64,000 nucleotides of DNA from Dolomedes plantarius (GCA_907164885.2 OU015493.1:57486302-57550301), one strand, 5' to 3'. Positions 22,691-33,150 are shown, counted from the first letter of the stretch. Made by a program: numbers and translations. The notes: generated by a model from the sequence alone, not told the origin.

Positions 22691-24820
22691 TCCAACCCGC
22701 CCCGCACCCACTTACTCCGGGAATAAATCCCTTTAATTTTTCTCCGGACCAGAAAAATCCCCCCTCCTCCCTCACCCCACCCCCGCATTCGTCGCGACCC
22801 AATTACGCGCGACGCGTTCCTTTCCGAAGAAAATGAAACTCCCTGAGACACCTTTTGTCGCGCTCCAGGGAAAATCGAGAACAAAATGAAGGGGGAAAAG
22901 AAAGATGAAACAGGAATTAGTATAAAGCCGCTTATAGAATGACTTTTCCAGTTTTTTAATCACCGAGGGCACGGTCTTTTTCTTTTCTCTTTTTATTTCC
23001 CTACATCTTTCGACCCTCCCCCCACCCCCGAAATGAGTGCGTATAAATACAGATATATATATTTATCCATCAGGAACGAACTCCCGAATGTGCAGGAACG
23101 GTGAGGAGCAGCAGCAATCCTTTGCAGGGAACAAAAAATAAACAAACAAAATGAGGAAATTCCAAATCCTTATTCCAAATAATAACAGGAGTGAGAAAGA
23201 GAGAGAGGAAGAGAAAAAAAGGTGATAAAAAACATATTTTCTCTGCACTTCGGCAATTGTTCCGATTTCGTGTAACATTAGACGCGACCATTTCCAATCT
23301 TTAAAGAGGGGGCATATATTCAGTGTGTGTGCCTGCTTGTTTATTTTATCATTCATATATTTCTGAGAGAACACTTCCTTCCCCTTCTTTTCCCCACCCC
23401 TTTAGATTAAAAAGGGGGAATGAAGTCGCATTTTACCCTCCCCCCGCCAACACAGATGAAGAACCCCTGTGTAAAGTCATTCATATCAGCGAAATCGAGC
23501 ATAAACAAGCCATCTAAATACTACGGGGAAAAGTCACTCTTCTTTCTTTTTTTCTATCTAAATCTGTTTTATTTATTTCCCGCCCTACACTCGTCAGGGA
23601 TTGGGATGTAGGGGTGAAGTGGTGGGTGGGTGGAATCATGGGAGTCAACTTCTATCATTTGAGAGTATTTTTTCCCCTCACTCTTTCTTCATTCTCCAGA
23701 GAATGCCTGTGAGATTCCGCTCGGAGTTTAGCGACGGTAAAAGAGAGGGGAACTGTCTATTTCCCCTTTCACTGTGTGATGCTTTCTTGCTCTGTTTTGT
23801 TATTATTTCTCTCTTCTTCTTATGTGCCAAGGGTATTTCACTCCTTTTTTCTTTCTTTTTCTCGCCTTTTGCCGGAGTCGAGAGGGCTAGGTGGAAGATG
23901 GGATACCAAGGAAGATGAAAAAAAAAAAAAAAAAAGCCCCGATAAACAGGGTCTTTGAGGCGGCAAAGCGGGGTGAATTCCGAGTCGAATGCGATGAACG
24001 TCTAGGATAAAGTGCGACACACATACAGAGGATGTTGTCACAAATTTCAGAACGACTTTGATTAGAAAACAAAGTGGCATAATTTGAGACAATTTGTTTG
24101 GCTACAGATTATTATACTCAACCGAAGCTGCGATGTATATTATCACCGCTACGAAGCAGCACACGTCGCTAAGCTCGGGTCGAAAGCTTAGGGCTTTCAT
24201 CTCTTCAAAAAGAAAATTTCGTATTGGGCAGTTAAAAAAAATGTTATAATCATAGAATCAGCCTTTCTAATTCCAAATTAAAAATTACTACTGACTGAAT
24301 TAAAGGTAGGGTTTGTGGTTTGGAGCGCAACATTCATTTTTGCAACACAAAGGCAAAATTGACGAGTATAGGTCTCCTCCGAATGGAAGTTCCCTGAGAA
24401 AGTGGTCACTCGGGAAGAGTTCTTTTTCCATGAGGGGTGGAAAGGTCAACGGGAGGAGATTGTCCCAAAACACCCCCCCCCCCCCCAAATTTTCGCTAAT
24501 TAACCCGGACCCCTCATTTCGAGAATCGACCTCCCCGAGGCAGCGACCTTAAAACCAGGTCTCTTCTCATGGGAGGTGAACTATACCTAGAGTCAATTTA
24601 AAGCGAAACACCCATGGTTGAGGCTGTATGAAACCCGCAGATTTTGATTCCGGTGTCTTGCACCCTAGCAACTCAAGCATAATCCTAATAATAGCACAGA
24701 TTTATCTCTCTGTCTGGAACGCTTTTTCCTTTTTATTGCCATATTCAAATGTACTTTGATTACCACGTTTTAAAAATAAAATAAATTGAAATTAAGCTTT
24801 AATTGTTGAAATATTTTAAT
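22691..24820. other. Low-complexity intergenic DNA
   Basis: Long purine- or pyrimidine-biased blocks (22720-22990, 23170-23230, 23380-23460, 23740-23870) and G or C runs (24471-24486) create many overlapping short open frames on both strands. None has a recognisable domain. A 100-bp repeat is embedded at 23872-23972. Confidence 0.4.
23872..23972. repeat. Dispersed 100-bp repeat, copy 1
   Basis: It shares gccggagtcgagagggctag, then aggtggaagatg, then an A-rich centre, agcccc-ataaacagg and ggc-aa-cgggg with 36975-37071. The A18 run sits where the partner has only six A residues. Family unknown. Confidence 0.55.
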
Positions 24821-24821
24821 A

Positions 24822-24881
24822 CTAGCTGAAAACCCACACTTCGCTACGGAGTACATTCAAATTAAATACTACGGTCAATTA

Positions 24882-24934
<53 letters not shown>

Positions 24935-25607
24935 TTATAATAAATACAACGATCAATGTATGCAATATGTAAAAAAAAAAAATAAATAAATAAATAAATA
25001 TATTTATAAAAAATCGTAAGGGATATTTTTATAGACAAAATAATGTAGAAGAAAATATTCAAATTAAATCCAATTGAACATACTAACGAATATAGTACAG
25101 TTAATATAGTGCAGTTTGAGGAACATATCTTTTAATGTATTTTTGGATAATGTCCAATCGTCTGCCGCATTAGCAAGAAGAATGTCGTTGTTATGCATTA
25201 TTTCGTTGTTATGCACGTGACGATAAATTAATTTAAAGTACCAGAAAAAGAAATCACGTGATCAGCATTTAATAAATTAAATTCTAAAAATTAATCTTTA
25301 AAAATTCATCAAAAATCAAAAAATGGAAGTAAAGATTCGAAAACGATTTCATTTTAAAGGAATTTTTATGATCTTTCTCGTGATATAAATTTTATAACCC
25401 TCAAATTATTATTTTAAAAGCAAACTTTAAAAAGTTACTAAAACAGCTTAAAAATTTAATTTAAAAAATCTAAGAATTTTTCAAAAATCTTTCTTAGTGC
25501 ACCCTTACACTATGAGAAGAATCGCAATGCAAAATTTCAGCCCTTTAGGTCCGGCGGTTTGGTCTGTGCGTTATATGTCAGTCAGTCAGTTACGGAACTT
25601 TTATATA
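24822..25607 (+). repeat. Dispersed repeat, unit 1 (non-LTR- or Penelope-like)
   Basis: It begins actagctgaaaaccc and cacttcgctacgg, carries a (AT)n run (24887-24928), and finishes with ttcagccctttaggtccggc, gtcagtcagtcagttacgg and ttatata. Starts and ends of this style recur in arthropod repeats of RTE or related non-LTR origin; that is recall. The last 290 bp reappear in unit 2 (27210-27517). A Tc1 element is inserted at its 3' tip. No reading frame remains. Confidence 0.5.
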
Positions 25608-27020
25608 CACTCATGGACAAAAAAATTAGCGCACCAAGAAATAATTGCGGGATCGTAACGAAACTTGCAATGAAGGTACATGTCGGGAAGATATGCAAAC
25701 GATTAGAAATGCAGCGTGATTGCGCATTACGTACAGCCGGTAGAAGGCGTTGAACATCGTACTCTGTGGAGTATAAAACAGGTAACCAAAGCTTGTTTGA
25801 GTGTGCTGAATCATTTACAAAGGAAGAGCCGAGATAGACATGCCATTACGCCGTGTTCGAAGACAACATAAGCAGTTGTCGCAGTTTGAGAGGGGGAGAA
25901 TCGTAGGGATGATGGAAGCTGGGTGGTCAGCTAGGCGAGTAGCTCGTCAATTAGGCCGCTCTGATTGTGTTGTGAGGAGGTGTTGGGACCAGTGGGCCCG
26001 AGAGATGTCATGTACACGAAGACCAGGCTCAGGACGCCCTCGACAGAATAGTCGTCGAGAAGACCGCCACATCGTAAGAAATGCACGCGTACAGCCAACT
26101 GCTTCATCGGCCGCCATCAAGGCACAGGTAGCACCTTCACTAGGAGCCTCTGTGTCTTCTCGAACCATACGAAGGCGCCTGGCTAAAGGAAAGTTGGTAT
26201 CGCGGCGCCCATTACGTGTGCTGCCCTTGACGCCCACACATCGACGCCTCCGTTTGGAGTTTTGCCGCGCACGAGGAAACTGGACTGCAGCGGAATGGAA
26301 CCAGGTCGTCTTTAGCGACGAATCCAGATTCAATCTCGGCAGTGATGACAATCGTGTGCGTGTGTGGAGAGCCCGTGGTGAACGCTTCAATCCTGCCTTT
26401 GCTGTACAGCGACACATCGCTCACACAGCTGGTGTGATGGTATGGGGTGCCATTGCCGACAATGCACGGTCGCCCCTAGTATTGTTCCGTGGCACCATGA
26501 CAGCCCAGCGGTATGTTCATGAAATCCTGCAACCACATGTGTTGCCACTCATGCAACGGCTCCCAGGAGCCATTTTTCAACAAGACAATGCTCGGCCTCA
26601 GACGGCAACGGTGTCACAAGACTGTCTCCGCACTGTTACTACCCTTCCTTGGCCTGCCCGATCCCCAGATTTGTCTCCAATCGAGCATATCTGGGATCAT
26701 TTGGGACGACGAGTTGGGCATCCCACGAGTTTGAACGAACTAGAGGCAAGGTTACAGCAAATATGGAACGAAATGTCTCAAGACATCATACAGAACTTGT
26801 ATGACTCAATGCCCGATCGTATCGCATGGTGCATTCGCGCTAGAGGGGGTCCAACGGAGTATTAACTCCTCCGTTCTTTTGCCTTTTTCTCTGAAATAAA
26901 TTATCCTTTTTCTTTGATTTTCTTATCATTTACTTATATCAAAGTAGTCATTATGTATGTATAATTTCGTTTCATTTTGACGACTCCTTCTTAGTGCGCT
27001 AATTTTTTTGTCCATGAGTG
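25608..27020 (+). mobile_element. Complete Tc1-family transposon
   Basis: Perfect 27-bp inverted repeats begin cactcatggacaaaaaaatt at 25608 and end at 27020; after one mismatch the match continues for five more bases. TA lies on both sides (25606-25607, 27021-27022). The 1,413-bp element contains one uninterrupted transposase frame. The coding part is visibly GC-richer than the flanking DNA. Identical ends and an open frame indicate a recent insertion into the tip of dispersed repeat unit 1. Confidence 0.95.
25840..26865 (+). CDS. Tc1-family transposase, intact
   Basis: 341 residues, the usual length for Tc1 transposases, which cut and reinsert the element at TA sites in the nucleus. An N-terminal paired-like helix-turn-helix region (about residues 12-60, RVARQLGRSDCVVRRCW) is followed by a GRPR-type basic motif (RPGSGRPRQ) and a second winged-helix region. 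The DDE domain has D in VVFSDESRF, D in IFQQDNARP and E in SPDLSPIEHIW. I count 32 residues between the second and third, fewer than the 34 of classic Tc1. The usual His in the DNxPxHT motif is Gln here (NARPQTA), which could affect activity. ATG at 25840 gives the expected N-terminus. Flanking 27-bp ends are intact. It closely resembles what I recall of orb-weaver spider Tc1 copies. Confidence 0.93.
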   Translation: MPLRRVRRQHKQLSQFERGRIVGMMEAGWSARRVARQLGRSDCVVRRCWDQWAREMSCTRRPGSGRPRQNSRREDRHIVRNARVQPTASSAAIKAQVAPSLGASVSSRTIRRRLAKGKLVSRRPLRVLPLTPTHRRLRLEFCRARGNWTAAEWNQVVFSDESRFNLGSDDNRVRVWRARGERFNPAFAVQRHIAHTAGVMVWGAIADNARSPLVLFRGTMTAQRYVHEILQPHVLPLMQRLPGAIFQQDNARPQTATVSQDCLRTVTTLPWPARSPDLSPIEHIWDHLGRRVGHPTSLNELEARLQQIWNEMSQDIIQNLYDSMPDRIAWCIRARGGPTEY

Positions 27021-27022
27021 TA

Positions 27023-27517
27023 TATATAGATTATACTTTCCTGTCGATCAAAATATATAAAAATATTTTTCAACTTGTAACATTTTTCATACCGTAAACC
27101 TCAATGATTTATATTTGGTGCCTGTTCATTTATGAATTAAAATTATAAAACATTTATGAAACAACTAAGTTAAATTAAGAATTATGAAACAACTGAGTTA
27201 AAAATTCACCAAAAATCAGAAAATGGAGATAAAGATTCGAAAGCGATTTCATTTTAAAGGAATTTATATGATCTTTCTCGTGATATAAATTTTATAACCC
27301 TCAAATTATTATTTTAAAAGCAAACTTAAAAAAGGTTGCTAAAACAGCTTAAAAATTTAATTAAAAAAATCTAAGAATTTTTCAAAAATCTGAAGTGCAC
27401 CCCTACACTATAAGAAGAATCGCCATAAAAAATTTCAGCCCTTTAGATCCAGCGGTTTGGTCTGTTTGTTATCTGTCAGTCAGTCAGTCAGTCAGTCAGT
27501 TACGGAACTGTTTTATA
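27023..27517 (+). repeat. Dispersed repeat, unit 2
   Basis: It starts tatagattatactttcctg (shared with unit 3 at 29341) and ends with the same 290 bp as unit 1, closing gtcagtcagttacggaactg and ttttata. The GTCA run is longer than in unit 1. Unit 2 sits directly behind unit 1 once the Tc1 element is ignored, so the units form a tandem chain. The tip is occupied by the DD41D mariner. Confidence 0.6.
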
Positions 27518-28819
27518 CAGAGGCTGTTCACATATTTTTTAGACGATGTATATTGTATTCACAAAACTAAATTACATAAAATTCTTGTGTTTTAAATGTT
27601 CTATTTGACATCCCTTAATTCTGAACTATCTTTCGACACCGCAATTTCCAGTATAATAATGCCTTTTGAAGTGTCAGAAGAGGTATTCTATCTCATTCCT
27701 CCTGAACAGCTTTCAAGAGTCCTGTAAGGATTTTGGGACGACGTTTGGATAATGCAGATTTTAAAAGTCCGAAAGCACAAAAATCCATAGGTGATACATC
27801 GGGAGATTTAGTAGGGATATCAGTGAAGGGTATGGCCTTGATACCAGTTTTTTGTTCCATTTCTTTTAGGACATTTACGGTGGATTTTGATGTGTGACTG
27901 CTAGCTTTGTCCTGATGGAGTCTCACAGATTGATGGCACTGTGGGTAAAGCGATGGTATTTCATTCAGAAAAATTGGCGATAAAATATGTTCCTGATAGT
28001 ATTTGGAGTTAATCTTGACATTTTTTCCACTCTCTTTATTTTTAACTTGCCATTATAAGAAAAACCAGCAACAATCATGAATCCCTTAGAAAAAATTTCT
28101 TTCGATTCGTTGAACCATGTACTTAAATTTTTTTCTCCCCTTTTATGATAATAAATGGCTCTTTTTTTGTTGCAATCATTTAAAGACACCCATGATTCAT
28201 CTATTGTGACAATTGTTTTCCATTTTTCTTTGGATAAGTGCTTCTCATATAGAATTCTGCAGCGTGTCCTGCATTCAGCGATATGATTTGGAAGAAGACG
28301 ATGCACATTGCGTTTTTTCGCTTTCTTAAGATTTAAATCAACGTTTATCATTTTGTTTACAGTGGACACCGAGCATTTTAAATGATTTTGCAACTGTCCT
28401 TTGACTAGGGAATTTTCTTTTAACATTAAACAACGTAGCTTTGCAATAGTCGAAGATGTCCGTTTTTTCCTTGGATACTTGTTTGAAATTTTTGTCCCAC
28501 TTGAGGATCCAATTTGACGTGTCTATCCTTTCTTGTTGACGATATTACCTATCGACGCTTTAGATATCACAAAACCATGACTCTCACATCGTTTTTGGAT
28601 AACGGAGTATGCATATTTCTCTCCGGAAAGAGCATAAATGTAGCCTTCGAACCACTGCTTTGTTAAAAACGCCATTTTGAATAAAAACAAAACTTTGAAG
28701 CCGCAGACGATAATTTTGACTTTTAAAAACATAGTGCAATTGCAATTATTTCTTTTGCAGCAAACGATTTTTTATTACCGCTTACCAAAATCGTCTAAAA
28801 AATGTGCGAACAGCCTCTG
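27518..28819 (-). mobile_element. DD41D mariner element, nearly complete
   Basis: Inverted repeats of 30 bp with two mismatches begin cagaggctgttcacatattt (left) and, from the right inward, cagaggctgttcgcacattt. TA flanks both sides (27516-27517, 28820-28821). The 1,302-bp element carries a transposase on the minus strand, broken by one stop and one frameshift. The D,D spacing of 41 places it with the rosa/Visitor-type DD41D mariners rather than the DD34D group. Confidence 0.9.
27693..28675 (-). pseudogene. DD41D mariner transposase, one stop and one frameshift
   Basis: Reading from an ATG at 28675 (MAFLTKQWFEG), a helix-turn-helix region is followed by a premature TAG near 28522, then the catalytic domain. 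The first Asp is in TIDESWVSL. A one-base loss in an A run near 28020 shifts the frame before the second Asp, in RLHQDKASSH. The third is in SPDVSPMDFCAF. I count 41 residues between the last two. Total span corresponds to about 327 residues, near normal mariner length. It could not make a complete protein as it stands, but little decay has occurred, suggesting fairly recent inactivation. Confidence 0.85.
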
Positions 28820-28823
28820 TATA

Positions 28824-29340
28824 CAAAGTGTCTCATTTATTTTGCAACCCCCCAAAAAAACGATGTACAAAGATTAATTTATATTTTACAGAAGTGCTTA
28901 AACGACTACAAAAGGTGTTGAAAGTGACTGCCGTCTTCATCTTTACATATCTGGGCCCGTTTGAGGAGGTTTCGAGACACATTCTGTAATGTTTTTGGTG
29001 TGATAGCGTTTATCTGTTCCGTAATGCGAGTTTTCAGTTCAGTAATCGAGGCTACCGGTTCACGGAACACGCGATTTTTCAAATAGCCCCACAAGAAGAA
29101 ATCGGACAGTGACAGGTCTGGACTGCGTGGAGGCCAGACCTGCACATAGCACCATGACGCAAAACTACCTTTCACTTCGTTCTCCTTAGCACTGAAGTGT
29201 CTCGTACGGTTTGCTAGCGTGTTGGTAGTGTTGCTCTCACGCCCCTCCACACCGCTACCTGCGCTAACGGTGTGCGTGTGCACTCGTGTTGTTCATTTGC
29301 TTCTCGTTTACGCGGGTTGCAAAATAAATGAGACACTCTG
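28824..29340 (-). mobile_element. Internally deleted mariner-family element
   Basis: Inverted repeats of 27 bp with one mismatch start caaagtgtctcatttatttt (left) and, from the right inward, cagagtgtctcatttatttt. TA lies at 28822-28823 and 29341-29342. Only TATA separates it from the DD41D mariner, so the two sit back to back. The 517-bp element retains only the C-terminal third of a transposase. Confidence 0.85.
28906..29283 (-). pseudogene. Mariner-family transposase C-terminal fragment
   Basis: The recognisable part begins at WPPRSPDLSLSDFFLWGYL, which holds the third catalytic Asp, and ends with KDEDGSHFQHLL. The SPDL-SDFFLWG-LK pattern and HFxHLL end are typical of mariner-like transposases abundant in arthropods. 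The first 40 residues of the frame do not resemble a transposase and come from rearranged or deleted DNA. The first two catalytic residues are absent, so it cannot be active. Confidence 0.75.
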
Positions 29341-29535
29341 TATAAAGATTTTACTTTCCTCTCGATCAAAATATATAAAAATATTTTTCAACTTGTAACA
29401 TTTTTCGTACCGAACACCTCAATGATTTATATTTGGCGCGTGTTCATTTATGAATTAAAATTATAAAACAATTATGTAACAACTAAGTTAAATTTTTTCA
29501 CCGCAGTTAATGTATTAATCATTTAGAGTAATAGA
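29341..29535 (+). repeat. Dispersed repeat, unit 3, truncated
   Basis: It restarts with tataaagattttactttcct and follows unit 2 closely (cgatcaaaatatataaaaat, then caatgatttatatttgg) until acaactaagttaaat near 29490. There it stops matching and gives way to DNA adjoining the BEL LTR remnant. Confidence 0.6.
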
Positions 29536-29610
29536 ATTAAGTAAAGTTTTCTTACCTAACTTTTAATGAACTAGAAATTTAAGTGAAGTTTAAATATTGC
29601 TCGGGACACA
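29536..29610 (+). repeat. Remnant of BEL 5' LTR
   Basis: The block ttacctaacttttaatgaac through ctcgggacaca matches the end of the 3' LTR (36376-36446) with few differences. Nothing corresponding to the first 300 bp of the LTR is present upstream, so the 5' LTR was truncated before or during joining to repeat unit 3. Confidence 0.75.
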
Positions 29611-29618
29611 ATATTTAA

Positions 29619-29645
29619 TGGCATCCCTGCCGGGATTCGAGTTGT
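29619..29645 (+). other. Candidate primer-binding site of the BEL element
   Basis: A stretch beginning tggcatccctgccgggattc lies eight bases after the LTR end. TGG start and a segment complementary to a tRNA T-arm (gattcgag) fit a tRNA primer site. The tRNA cannot be named by eye. Confidence 0.5.
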
Positions 29646-29646
29646 T

Positions 29647-31049
29647 TTGAAATTGTTAATAATAGAATTGTTATTAGAATTACTATTTAAGAATTATGGA
29701 TCATTTTTAAAAAAGTTGAGAACACCTATTCGATGTGCATTTACACGCATAGCTACTGTACTTGAGAACAATTTAAACGCCGAAGATAAAAATATTGATG
29801 AAATTGAAATTTTATATGCTCAGTTAGAGGGAAAATGGAACGATCTTAGTTTTAAAGAAAACGAAATTCAAGATCTTATTTTGAAAGAGGAAAATTGTTC
29901 TCAGGAAATGTTTGATAAAGAATATGAAGGTTTTAGTATGTACGAAGAAAAATTTGTTAGGTTAAGAACAGAGGTTCAAAAAGCTTTGAAGAATGTTAAA
30001 ATGTGTGTATAAGTGACTTTCAACTAATTGAAAATCCTATGAAACGGAAGTTTAAACTTCCAAAAATAGCATTTAAATTAACCGGAGAGGAAATTAAAGA
30101 ATGGTTGCCATTTTGGGCACAATTTGAAAAAATACATAACGATGAAGAAATTGCCAACGAAGACAAATATTAATATTTATTACAGGCCACGCTGAAAGGC
30201 TCAAGAGCGCGCGAAATTGTTGAATCTTATCCCGCAACGGGTGATAGTTATGAAAATGTTATTGATTGTTTAAAAGCCCATTTGGGCGGAAGGATATGCT
30301 AATAGAAGTATATATTAGAGAAGTTCTTTCGCTAATGATGAACAACGTGATGCGGAAAGGTACTAAAACACCTCCATTTAAATTGCACGATAAGATTGAA
30401 ACATACTTGAGATCGTTGAATATGTTGGGTGATTCTAGCGAAAACTATTCTTCAATTTTGTACCCATTAATTGAATCTTTCCTGGCTGTCGACATATTAA
30501 GAATTTAAGGAAGAAACTTAAATTCGGTATCCTTGACATCTAATTCGAAAGAAGAAAATGTTAATGAATTAGATACTCTGGTGAAATTTTTACTTCACGA
30601 AATCGAAAGTGATGTAAAAGATTGGCGCGCAGCGGATTTAACCTTGAATCCGAAAGCGTAAACAAACGAATTTCGACCGCGTCAGCTAAGAGGAAACGAA
30701 TTTTGCCGACAGCTGCAGAATTGTTTAACTCTTCGGAAACGAAAAGAGAAGCCTGCGTGCTTAGTAATCGAGTTGGGCATTCGAGCAATTTTCGTAGATA
30801 TGCTGATAATTTTTCTTATGAAGAGAAAATACAAATATTAATGAAAAATAATGCATGTTTTAGGTGCCTTGCAAAAAACCACGTTTCTCGATTATGTAAA
30901 GCGAAAGTTCCACCCGGAGAGTTCTGTGGTGGTAAATCTCATTTTAAAGTTATGTGTACCAGAAAATTCAGTCAGGAATACTCGAGCAAACCGCAACGTG
31001 TTGAAAGAGTAGAAACTGAAAATAGGAAGGACTCAGCTCTGTCCAATAA
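29647..31049 (+). pseudogene. BEL gag polyprotein remnant
   Basis: The Gag protein would package element RNA into particles. The N-terminal part is a charged helical region (EIEILYAQLEGKWNDL). The central region in a shifted frame shows IKEWLPFWAQFEKIH and LKGSRAREIVESYP, hallmark motifs of arthropod BEL gags. Near the end are zinc-knuckle-like motifs, CFRCLAKNHVSRLCK and CGGKSHFKVMC, for RNA binding. Frameshifts near 30012 and 30260 and stops near 30174 and 30508 separate the pieces. A Harbinger-like MITE lies immediately after the last codons. Confidence 0.85.
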
Positions 31050-31238
31050 GGGCCTGTTCACATAGGAGTCCGTTGCGTTGCGTTAAGGAAAAGATGACGT
31101 TGAGACGAAAATAAACCAATCATACGCCTCCAAACAATTAGCAATGAAATTTTTAACGCCTATGATTGGTTTATTTTCGTCTCAACGTCATCTTTCCCTT
31201 AACGCTACGCAGCGGACTCCTATGTGAACAGGCCCTAA
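31047..31238. mobile_element. Harbinger-like foldback MITE, copy 1
   Basis: The 186-bp element (31050-31235) is almost a complete palindrome: arms of about 80 bp begin gggcctgttcacataggagt and the right arm is its inverse. A 3-bp target duplication TAA flanks it (31047-31049, 31236-31238). GGCCTGTT tips with a TWA duplication are characteristic of PIF/Harbinger. It interrupts the BEL coding region. A related, more diverged copy is at 60632-60769. Confidence 0.85.
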
Positions 31239-31832
31239 AACATATACGCGTAAAGTTCTTTTGCAAACATTTATTGTTCGTTTGAGGGGTGAGAATAGAA
31301 CGAAATACATAAGAGTGTTAATTGATTCTGGCAGTAGTAAATCCTACTTATCAAATTTCACTATATCGGAAACGGGATATAAATGCATTGCTGAAGAAAA
31401 TTTGACTCATAGTTCATTCGGCGGCTTAGAAACTACAGAAACACACCAGAGATATTTGATTCGTCTAAGTGACTTTTCAGATACAGATGTAATTTTGAGG
31501 TGTTAAACCAAGAAAAAAATATGTTCCAAAATTCCAAAAATACCACGGGGGAAATTTAACAGTGAAGTTAAGAAGCAAAAATATTTTCTGTCTGACTTGA
31601 ATGATGAGGTGACTTGAAGGATTTGTTATACCAGTTTTCTCCTAGAGAGATTCATGGGCTGATTGGGGCAGATGTTGTAGGTAAATTGTATACTGGGAAC
31701 ATAAAACAGTTGCAATCTGGCCTAGTTTTTATGGAAACGCGCCTGCGATGGACAATGATGGGTAAAACAAATACAGACGAATCTTCAGACAGCACGAATA
31801 GTGTTATGTCGCTACATGTAAACGATGCATAG
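31239..31832 (+). pseudogene. BEL aspartic protease region remnant
   Basis: After the MITE the frame resumes with a retroviral-type aspartic protease: VLIDSGSSKSYLS carries the D-S-G active-site triad (about 31318). A stop at 31504 and a shift lead to a second segment with IHGLIGADVVGKLY, the conserved motif downstream of protease in BEL polyproteins. The segment ends at a single in-frame stop (31830-31832) beyond which the same frame continues into the reverse transcriptase region. The protease would cut the polyprotein inside particles. Confidence 0.75.
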
Positions 31833-33150
31833 ATTTCAGATCTATGGCGGCTTGACACACTTGGAAGTTTAGATCCTGGAGACAAGGGAAATCAACAAGA
31901 TCTGGAGATGGCAGCCGAAGAACATTTTAACAGAAGGGGGAAAGTTGATGATGATGGAAGATACGTTGTAAGTCTCCCGTGGATACAAGGCCATCCTCCT
32001 TTACCCACTTGCAGAAATGTTGCAGAACGAAGGCTGAAGATCTGTGCCGATTCATTGAAGAGTAGTGGAAACTTAGAAGCATACGAAGAAGTGTTAAGAG
32101 AGTGGCTTCAAGAGGAAGTCATTGAAGAAGTCAAGAACTCCTGTACCGATGAAAGTGAACATTACTTGCCTCACCGGGCCGTAGTTAAAGAAAATTCCAC
32201 TACAAGAGTGCGACCCGTCTTCGAAGGATCAGCAAGATAAAAGAATTCTCCCTCTGGTTTATATATATAAACGATTGTTTGGAAAAGGGACCAAATACTG
32301 TCGAGCTCATTCCAGCCATCATGAATAGATTTAGATTGAAGAAATTGGCGTTGTTGCCGACATTCGCAGAGCATTCCTGCAGATTGGACTGAGTGCAGTT
32401 GATAAACCTTATCCGAAATTCTTATGGTGGGAGGAAGGTGATCCGGCCAAGCCTAAAATTTTCCAGCATCGGCGAGTTGTTTTTGGGCTTTCTTGCTTTC
32501 CTTATTTATTGGGAGCAACCATTCGATTTCATTTGCAGAATGTTCCTCAAAATTTTGAAAAAACTGCAGCCCAGTTGTTAGAATCATTTTACGTGGATAA
32601 CTATGTGACTATTGTGGATGACCCCGAAGAGCTTGATAAATTTATCGAGGAATCTAGAACAGTTCTTAGCACTACCAAATTTGAGCTTAGAGGTTGGGAG
32701 CACAGTAATAAAGACTTTGATGATCTTTTGTCAGGAAACGAAAAGAGTATTCCTGTTCTGGGACTTAAATGGAATTTAAAAAAGGATTCTTTGACGGTAG
32801 TTTTACGAGATTATGCTGAAGACGATACACCCGTGACAAAAAGAAAAATTCTGTCAGCTGTGCATAATATTTTTGACCCCCTAGGTTTCACTTGCTCTAT
32901 TACGTTGGGGCCAAAGATACTCCTATAAGAGTGCTGGAAATTGAAAGTGTCGTGGGATGCGGAACTTCCCACCTCCATTGTCAAAAAATTTGAAAGTTGG
33001 AGAACAGATATATCTAAATTGAAAGAAGTAGAAATTCCGCGATGTCTTATACCCGTTTCTGAAGTACCGAGAAGTTTAACGTTGAATGTGTTTCGCGATA
33101 CAAGCAAAGTAGCATATGCTACTTGCATTTTTTTTGAGAAGCGAGACTGA
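31833..33150 (+). pseudogene. BEL reverse transcriptase remnant
   Basis: DLWRLDTLGSLDP, the linker motif of BEL pol proteins, opens the region. It is followed by YLPHRAVVKENS and VRPVFEGSAR, the start of the polymerase fingers. After a stop at 32238 the palm domain continues in shifted frames: ADIRRAFLQIGL holds the first catalytic Asp, FGLSCFPYLLGAT follows, and FYVDNYVT is the catalytic box, with Asn in place of the second Asp of YVDD. I recall YVDN in other BEL copies, so this need not be a mutation. Downstream are FELRGWEHS and a thumb-like segment. Several shifts inactivate it. Confidence 0.85.

Noticed and set aside
25947..26417. 156-codon minus-strand frame
   Set aside because: Antisense shadow of the Tc1 transposase caused by its GC-rich codons.
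27475..27505. Regular gtca repeats that could suggest an array
   Set aside because: Simple 4-bp microsatellite expansion in the tail of a dispersed repeat, no spacers.
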